Source: Anthopleura xanthogrammica
Taxonomy: Eukaryota; Cnidaria; Anthozoa; Actiniaria; Actiniidae
Reading direction: 5' to 3'
Assembly (NCBI GenBank): GCA_964019055.1
Contig: OZ025211.1
Span: forward strand, 3,704,835 to 3,768,834
Length of the DNA stretch: 64,000 nucleotides
This document shows positions 57,763 through 64,000 of this stretch, one piece after another (within the stretch, counting starts at the first letter, position 1; each line of letters starts with the position of its first letter). A program made the translations under genes and the position numbers. Below the pieces are notes generated by a model that was given only the letters and a program-made list of their open reading frames with translations, ran no database searches and was not told where the DNA came from.

Positions 57763-59799
57763 ATGCCTCCAGAGATACTGGGATCACTGAGGAAGTCTTC
57801 CTCTTTGCTGTCAGTCCTATTTTTCTACACTGGAGCAGGCATTGGTATCTACACGCGATGGCAATACCATTCAGCAGACTTAAGCTACCTCATTCTGATC
57901 ATAGTCCTGGCACTTGCTGTATTTGTATCACTGGTAACATATCTCTATGGTTACAAGGATTTTAGTCGAGGGTTTTCGCAGTTCTGGATTGGGGTGGTCT
58001 TTAGTGTTTTGTCATTCACAGAAATTGCGTATGACCATTTGATGGTATCCTTGGAAGACCTGGACTTAACAGATATATTGGTGTTAGCTAGCGTTGGGAT
58101 ATACTGCTTTCGGATTCTGATGGAAAGAATTTGCAACTTGATTACATATGAAGCTTCATGCATCACAAGTGAAGAGTTCCTTCTGTTACTTGGGTTTGTT
58201 GTAGGATCTACTGGAACTGCACAGTTTGGATCTATCCTTGTGATATCATTAGGTCTTGCAGTCCATCTTCTTGCATTCAATCTCAAGTCAAGCTTCTGTT
58301 TACTTTCCAGCATCGTCTTTTGTGCCATTTCAGGAACATATTTCTTTAAAGCCGCAAAACAAAAATGCAACCCCTTTTGCATTTCAGCTTTTGCAATCCA
58401 AATTACATTCTCAGCTATACTAGACCTGTATTTTTCAAAACTTTCGCTGCTGGAATCCTGGAAGAAGATAATTATGCAATCAAAATGCTACCATCGCCTG
58501 GAAATTCTGGTGAACATAATTCTTCAAGGAGCTTACTTTGTTTTCTGCTTTCAAGGGACAATGATAGAAAGTGTCTCCTTTTACAAACTTCCTGTATTCG
58601 TCCTATGCTCCGTTCCTTGGATTGTATTTCATTTCATGTTTTTCATAACATCTTGGGGCTTTGTTTCCAAGATTGAAGAATGTGCGCTGGTCTTAAGGGT
58701 GCAAGGAGAAATTAGTGACAACAATATATCTGAAATAATGGCTTCCAAGGGAATTAGGCATTTCTGTTTGGTGTCCCAGATTGTTTCGTTCTACACCATC
58801 TTGTCAACATGTCTTCTTGCAGCAAGTGCATGGCAGGATAACAACCCAATGTTTATTGGCTTCTTCCTCATTGTCTTACCCACAGAATCTATCATGTTTG
58901 ATATCATTTCAAAACTTGGCAAAATGGTTGGGGGAACAGCTACTGGTTATGCTCTTATTGCACCAGCGCATAAGTACAGCCGAACAGGAGATGTTACTAT
59001 TCTTCCACAGGAAGGTTTCCAAACCATCAATAATACTGCCATGGAGTTGATAAACATTGTATCAAGGTTCTTTGCTACACACATGATTCACAACTTTGGA
59101 ACCGATTTTTCATCCAGTGGTATTGCTGTTGAATATGCAGAAAGCAAAATCCAGACATTTTTTGAGCAAAGGATCCTTCCAGGTTTGAGCTACGACACCT
59201 ATATTTTGTATTACAGTGGACATGTTCACGATAATGGAAACTTTGCTTTAACTGATGGAAAATCTCTAGAATTCAGTACCATTTTGAAATGGTGGAGAGA
59301 TAAGAACTCCAAAACTGGTGCAAGGTTAATACTCTTCCTCGACACCGCACATTCTGATAAATGGCTTGAAGGAATCTGGGGTATAACTCCAGACTTTATT
59401 GCTATTCAAACAGGAAAACTTCAAGTTATTTATGATCCTGAGATAGGAAACAGTTATCCTTTGGGGGAGTTAACAAAAATGCTGCTCGAGTTTGATTCAG
59501 AGGATTCAAGACCAGTAACCAAAAAGCTTGAAAAAGTCAAACCCACGTATGGAGTGACGAGAAACTGGTGTTGCTTTAAATTTCATAAACCAACAGTTGA
59601 AGACATCGCTCAGCACATTGAAGATCATTTTCCACGCTTTATGAAACCAGTCACTAAACTATTCACTCATTTGCCATGCAATACTAACATTACAGGAGTC
59701 TTTGATTGGCTATTTGATAACTGTCGTAGGCTTAAAATGAAATGGTTTCTTCCAAATGTTTTCGATACTGGCCATGGATTCAAGCTAGTGAGAAGTTAG
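57763..59799 (+). CDS. TMEM168: Transmembrane protein 168
   Basis: TMEM168 is a conserved multi-pass membrane protein of poorly known function, reported at the nuclear or ER membrane. The single-exon frame gives 678 residues from ATG 57763 (MPPEILGSLRK); human is 697. About ten hydrophobic segments fill the first 370 residues. Family marks include YTRWQY near the first segment, MASKGIRHFCLVSQ, FLIVLPTESI, GGTATGYALI, DTYILYYSGHVHDNG, the WWRDKNS block and the C-terminal RLKMKWFLPNVFDTGHGFK. The region after residue ~380 is soluble and resembles a caspase/hydrolase-like fold only in its YYSGH motif, which is a guess. The open frame runs upstream to 57661 without an ATG, and a splice acceptor at 57727 supports the chosen start. 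Confidence 0.96.
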   Translation: MPPEILGSLRKSSSLLSVLFFYTGAGIGIYTRWQYHSADLSYLILIIVLALAVFVSLVTYLYGYKDFSRGFSQFWIGVVFSVLSFTEIAYDHLMVSLEDLDLTDILVLASVGIYCFRILMERICNLITYEASCITSEEFLLLLGFVVGSTGTAQFGSILVISLGLAVHLLAFNLKSSFCLLSSIVFCAISGTYFFKAAKQKCNPFCISAFAIQITFSAILDLYFSKLSLLESWKKIIMQSKCYHRLEILVNIILQGAYFVFCFQGTMIESVSFYKLPVFVLCSVPWIVFHFMFFITSWGFVSKIEECALVLRVQGEISDNNISEIMASKGIRHFCLVSQIVSFYTILSTCLLAASAWQDNNPMFIGFFLIVLPTESIMFDIISKLGKMVGGTATGYALIAPAHKYSRTGDVTILPQEGFQTINNTAMELINIVSRFFATHMIHNFGTDFSSSGIAVEYAESKIQTFFEQRILPGLSYDTYILYYSGHVHDNGNFALTDGKSLEFSTILKWWRDKNSKTGARLILFLDTAHSDKWLEGIWGITPDFIAIQTGKLQVIYDPEIGNSYPLGELTKMLLEFDSEDSRPVTKKLEKVKPTYGVTRNWCCFKFHKPTVEDIAQHIEDHFPRFMKPVTKLFTHLPCNTNITGVFDWLFDNCRRLKMKWFLPNVFDTGHGFKLVRS

Positions 59800-60237
59800 A
59801 TTGTCAATTAGACATGTACATCTGAACCCAAGTTGGATGAGAATGAGATGATTGAGGATGAAAAACATCATTTTGTTGTAGTAGTTTCATAAAATAGAGT
59901 TATGTGATTCTTCTCAATTCGTTTATGTAAAAATCACAATAGAATATCAGTAGAAAGCCAGAGAAGCTATATTTATCCTTTACAAAAACATGATCAGAAT
60001 TTAAAAATTATATTTAAAAAGCATTCAAAATGTAGATAGTTTTCCAATTCAGACAATCATGTATGTCGTTTGTGAAATAGCATTTGCTATTTTTTGAGGG
60101 TGCATCATTTTAGCAGCTGAGTGCCCATCAATCAACTGTGATCCAGCGATTAAACGACTATGAGTGCCAGGAGTGCACCGTGAATGGGCTACAAATAAAG
60201 ACCATGTAATGATCAACAATGACCTGTGAAAATCGGC

Positions 60238-60396
60238 CAATAGCCCACTTTTGATATTCTGGTTGAGTGATCATCCACAAAGCATTTCAAGGTGGAGCTC
60301 CAGGGAAACAAAAGAGTATATTAGGATTACTCCATTGTTTTCCCTGAATTGCTTTGTGCAGGATCACTCAGCCGGAATACTGAAAGCGGGTTATTG
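60238..60396. mobile_element. MITE-like element, family shared with 20196-20345
   Basis: Arms ATTCTGGTTGAGTGATCATC and GATCACTCAGCCGGAATACT pair, with CCAGGGAAACA and TTTTCCCTG further in. The sequence and layout match the 20.2 kb element. Confidence 0.65.
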
Positions 60397-60550
60397 ATTG
60401 CCATGTACCTGCTAGAATGGCAAACTCTGAATTTTGTGCATTGGTAGATTTGAAATTTGTGTTAAAAATTTTTGAAGTAAAAATGACATGAAAAACAGAA
60501 TCTACAATTAAAACTGTAACATCTATTTATTAAAGGGAAATGATCTCTTT

Positions 60551-60762
60551 AGGCTGATTGACATGGTACAACTTTTTCTTACAACTGTTGCATGCAATCT
60601 GCTTATGCCACATTCAACACGAATTGCATCGTGTAAATCAACCCTTCAACTTGCTACAATAGTTGTAAGCAAGTTGTAGGGTTGATTTACACAAAGCAAT
60701 TCATGTTGTAAGCAGATTGCATACGACAGTTGTAAGCATAAGTTGTAGCATGAAAATCAGCC
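60551..60762. mobile_element. MITE-like palindrome
   Basis: AGGCTGATTGACATG at the left and CATGAAAATCAGCCT at the right pair, and arms continue through ACAACTGTTGCATGCAATCT and GCAATTC to a TTGTAGGGTTGAT/ATCAACCCTTCAA centre. It is about 210 bp and non-coding. Confidence 0.65.
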
Positions 60763-61449
60763 TTTTTACATCATAGATTGTGGCATCTCCTTCGTGTACT
60801 GGACAGTATCTTCAAAGTTCAAAAAAACAAAACAAAAGGCTTTAAGTTAAACAATAGAACGAAGCTAACAAAGAATACAATAGGTTTTCAGTACATGGTG
60901 GAGGAGCCTGTATTGCTGTTAATACTTTTATTAACTTTTATATAAAGAAAGAGGTAACAGTGACATTATTATTGGAGTCTTTATTTAAACCAAGAATAAA
61001 ATAAATGTAGCAAAAGTTTAGTGTTTAAAATATGAAGTCAACATGAGAACCCTACTGTAAATAAAAATTAAAAAAACAAGAGTTGTGCAATTTGTTTTTT
61101 AGATTAATAATAATATCATCTTTTAAATATTTAATGTGGAACATAAATAAGGCTTCCTTACAAGAGTTCAGAGAGGAGGGAGGTCAGATGAAACTGTCCA
61201 TATACTGTATATGTAAATAGAACAATTTGTTATATACCAAGACTTGTGTCAAAGTCCATTTTTCTCATAATCAGACTGGAAGAGAGGGTATAGCTCACAG
61301 CGGGCAACAATATGTTATTTCCGGGGAAATTACAAAATCGGAAGTGATTTCACACTGAGGAAACGTAAGAGTTTTTCTAAGTTTTTAAAGTCAAATAATT
61401 AAAAAATCGAATGATCTTTTTGTGTTCTTTGAAACTTGGTATATGATAA

Positions 61450-61596
61450 AACACTTATTGCCTAGAACCTCAGGGGGAAAGCCGTATGTTTTGTGGTCCC
61501 TCGATGGCGATGTTTCCCTCGGCTACCCCAAGGGAAACATCATCGTTTCGGGACCACAAAACACACTATTTCCCTCCGTCCCAGGCAATAAGTGTT
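61450..61596. mobile_element. MITE-like palindrome
   Basis: ACACTTATTGCCTAGAACCT at the left pairs with the inverse at the right (AGGCAATAAGTGT). Inner arms are GTTTTGTGGTCCC and GATGTTTCCCT. It is about 147 bp and non-coding. Confidence 0.65.
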
Positions 61597-61976
61597 AAAT
61601 ACAGCTAATTGCAAGAATGTTGTCTGATCTAAAGATAAATAATAACAAATAGGAATTAAGTATTTTTGCAAAACAGGTGTAATTATTTCAGTTTTGAAGG
61701 TATAGACTGACATTTTTGAGATTATCTTGTTGGTTTATACAAAAACAGGTATATTCTCATCAATCTAGGAGGCTTCAAAATAAAGAAAAAAATAAAAAAT
61801 CAAATCAATTCCTATTTGTTATTTGTTATTTTTTTTAAATTTTTACATGACAATGTTCTTGCATCTTAGGTGCATATAATATAATGAACAAGGGGGTCCT
61901 AACCAAGACCCTGCACCCCTGACTCCATACATCATATTTCTCTGACAAAGATACATTTTATGCGAATGGGCTTTGG

Positions 61977-62690
61977 TCAATAAAATATTGTCCTAGTTTT
62001 GTGGCACGGAAGGTCAGTAAATTTTTCCACTTTCTCCTTAGCAAAATCCCACAAGTAAAAATCAATGATAACAGAGTTCAAGCACTGCGCAAGCTCTCGG
62101 GGAGACCTACAAGCAAATTCATTATCATTTAAAGCCATTTTCTTGACTTTCTGGTACAGATGCTCAACAGCCCATATGGAATTACCCCTGATTTCCATTT
62201 CTAAATTGTCACCAGGGGGGACACTTTTGCCCATTCTTAGCTTAGCCATTAAATCTGGAGAATATTTCAATACCTCTAGATGTAAGAGTGCTTGTGGCAC
62301 TTTGTAATCAGCAAACATTGTTATAATTTCAATATCATCAAAGTGTCCCCACGTCTTACCCTCAAAACATGCCCATATATCAGCGATCAGAATTTGTGCA
62401 CGCTTATAAAAGGAAACTTTTTGGTTATCATAAGACCCCTCATCTTGAAAACCCCTGAACGATGTGGTTATTAATTCCAGTAGTCTTTCGGCACTGTGGT
62501 TGCACTTGCTTATCATGTTGGCAAATGAACCTTGGTAATTTTCCGAAAGAAATTTTCCTGCCTCATTAAGAATTTCAGCTCTCTCTCTTAGCAGTGGCAT
62601 CTCAGTCGAAGTCTCAGATCTGAAGATGTATTGAAGCTGTTTTGTTGTGACAGTGGCAAAGAAAGATGGCTTGGTTAGTGGAATCTCTTC
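61977..62690 (-). CDS. QNG1: QNG1 queuosine 5'-phosphate N-glycosylase, last exon only
   Basis: QNG1 (C9orf64) releases queuine from queuosine 5'-phosphate so it can be reinserted into tRNA. This terminal exon runs from acceptor TTTTCAG|GAAGAG at 62690 to the TAG-equivalent stop at 61977 and encodes 237 residues. It starts EEIPLTKPSFFATVT and contains MPLLRERAEILNEAGKFL, VSFYKRAQILIADIW, ITMFADYKVPQALLHL, EMEIRGNSIWAVEHLY and the terminal FYLWDFAKE, CHKTRTIFY. Human QNG1 is about 341 residues, so roughly 105 N-terminal residues lie on exons beyond base 64000. I searched the remaining 1.3 kb for the GYW-type upstream exon and did not find it. Confidence 0.95.
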   Translation of the reverse strand, partial: EEIPLTKPSFFATVTTKQLQYIFRSETSTEMPLLRERAEILNEAGKFLSENYQGSFANMISKCNHSAERLLELITTSFRGFQDEGSYDNQKVSFYKRAQILIADIWACFEGKTWGHFDDIEIITMFADYKVPQALLHLEVLKYSPDLMAKLRMGKSVPPGDNLEMEIRGNSIWAVEHLYQKVKKMALNDNEFACRSPRELAQCLNSVIIDFYLWDFAKEKVEKFTDLPCHKTRTIFY

Positions 62691-62892
62691 CTGAAAATCA
62701 TCAATTGGAAAAAAAGTATAAAAATCAAATAATTTACCACCTTTTTAAAACAAATAGTTAGCAGAGTAGTCTTTGCACTGCACAAGAGACTTCATGCAAT
62801 TTGAAACTTCTTTTATAAATTGATCATGCAGGGAGTGATTACTCAGAATCTCCTCTAATCTCCCCTAGAGGTCCTCATGACTGAAACAATGA

Positions 62893-63278
62893 ACCTTTTT
62901 CCAAAATGGAGGCCAAAAATTCAAATGAGTTAAAATTAAAAACCAATACCAGCACTAGAAAGAGCACCTTTACTTTATTAACCCTACAAAGATTCATTAT
63001 GTTAGGTGTAACATATCAGCCGAGAAAACGTTTTTTGAAAATCGACAAATTTATAGACGTTTGTATAGCTGGGGGTATAGCGTATATCCCCAAACCATAC
63101 AAACATCTGTAAATTTGTCGATTTTCAAAAAAGGTTTTCTCAGCGGATATAACACCTAACATAATGAATCTTCGTAGGGTTACTAAAGTGAAGGTGTTCT
63201 TTCTAGTGCTGGTATTGGTTTTTCACTCATTTTATTTGTAACTCATTTGAATTTGTGGCTGCTATTTTGGAAAAAGGT
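62893..63278. mobile_element. Large fold-back element (~386 bp)
   Basis: Arms of about 180 bases pair almost fully: ACCTTTTTCCAAAATGG at the left with CTATTTTGGAAAAAGGT at the right, then ACCAATACCAGCACTAGAAA, CATTATGTTAGGTGT and TTTGAAAATCGACAAATTTA inward. The centre is GGGGGTATAGCGTATATCCCC. It lies in the QNG1 intron and is non-coding. Confidence 0.8.
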
Positions 63279-63284
63279 CTATTA

Positions 63285-63385
63285 ATTGGCAAGAGAGAAC
63301 CAACAAGCAACTCTACCCACATGATGGCGGGACTGAGAGTTGAACCCACAACCACATTAACAACACACACCATTAATTTAAGATA
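63285..63385 (-). mobile_element. SINE-like fragment
   Basis: On the minus strand it reads GGGTTCAACTCTCAGTCCCG, GTAGAGTTGCTTGTTGGTTC and TCTC, the same order as the head and start of the central block of the 18.4 kb copy. The downstream part is missing. Confidence 0.55.
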
Positions 63386-64000
63386 AATGATTGGCAAATC
63401 CAACAAATTAGCAGATAACAAAATGAGTAAGGGACTGGGTCTGAGTTCGAAAAAATAATTTAATTAGGGTTCCAGAAAAACTGGCCCCATCAAATGAAAG
63501 AGCAGCATACAACAAGCTTACTGACCAAGTTTCAGGATGTTTGACCTTATAGAAACAATGTTATCATCCTTCAAACACTGCCAAAATTACACATACATTC
63601 TCTGTATTTTAGAAATTTCCAAAATATCCTAATTTCGTTTCAATTTCCCCAGACTCCATCAAATTTTCAAATCTTACTAATTTTTATGTGCACTTTCTCT
63701 AGATGGGGTTTGTTTGGGAATTAAATCAAATTTTAGAAACTCAGTTCCAGTCCCCTGCTCATTTTGTTACTGGCCATATCCAGCTGACTGAGAAAAAAAA
63801 ATTAAACAATCAGGATCAAGTAAATTTTCAAAACTCTGGTGTCATTAGTAGCCCGGCCATTCTGGAAACAGATACTTCTTTATCTTATTTTCCCATTAAT
63901 AATGAATACTAGTAAATGTACACAAAATAACAAAAATCTCTCCTGATATAAACTTATAGAAGTCAATTTTCGCAGGCTTCATGACACCTCAGTTGTTGAC

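Larger units (their letters stand above)
59800..61976. other. Intergenic between convergent TMEM168 and QNG1
   Basis: It holds the TMEM168 3' end (AATAAA near 60195), three MITE-like fold-backs (60238-60396, 60551-60762, 61450-61596) and AT-rich sequence. No exon is supported. Confidence 0.6.
62691..64000. other. QNG1 intron to window edge
   Basis: No coding exon is seen on either strand. The stretch contains one large fold-back (62893-63278) and a SINE-like fragment (63285-63385). Confidence 0.6.

Overview
Eukaryotic (metazoan) genomic DNA, most likely from an anthozoan cnidarian such as a coral or sea anemone. The evidence is AT-rich sequence, short exons with GT..AG introns, many small inverted-repeat elements and tRNA-derived SINE-like repeats in introns and spacers, and genes that clearly match animal families. 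The clade is an inference; nothing here fixes the species. No bacterial, viral or CRISPR feature is supported.

Layout. 0.45-5.6 kb (-): SEC13, missing only its last exon beyond the left edge. It is head-to-head with a single-exon CENPL (6.36-7.56 kb, +). 8.5-11.8 kb (-): four-exon scaffold with a harmonin-N-like helical domain, two PDZ domains and a polyproline tail. 11.8-15.3 kb: spacer with a recent ~700 bp tandem duplication. 15.36-22.05 and 25.68-30.99 kb (both -): two tandem paralogues of a multi-pass membrane protein, each rebuilt here from 10 exons with the same intron phases and a shared Cys-rich C-terminal exon. 32.58-38.72 kb (+): ten-exon JMJD8-like JmjC protein fused to TPR repeats. 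40.04-40.34 kb (+): 100-residue acidic protein ending in a CaaX box. 44.3-54.2 kb (-): nine-exon secreted protein with the C-terminal half of RECK (three Kazal motifs) and one 3.66 kb exon of His/Glu/Lys/Asp-rich repeats. 54.8-56.8 kb (-): SAMTOR/BMT2, head-to-head with TMEM168 (57.8-59.8 kb, +). 62.0-62.7 kb (-): last exon of QNG1, the queuosine salvage enzyme, which continues past the right edge.

Splice models were built by hand. Every exon chain listed keeps an open frame across all junctions; this is the main evidence for exon borders. Functions come from remembered family sequences, not from a search.

The two most unusual items are the RECK-like gene with its giant repeat exon, and the tandem membrane-protein pair of unknown function. 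The JmjC-TPR fusion, the CaaX mini-protein and the SAMTOR-TMEM168 neighbourhood follow. At least a dozen MITE-like inverted repeats and several SINE-like copies make up most of the non-coding structure.
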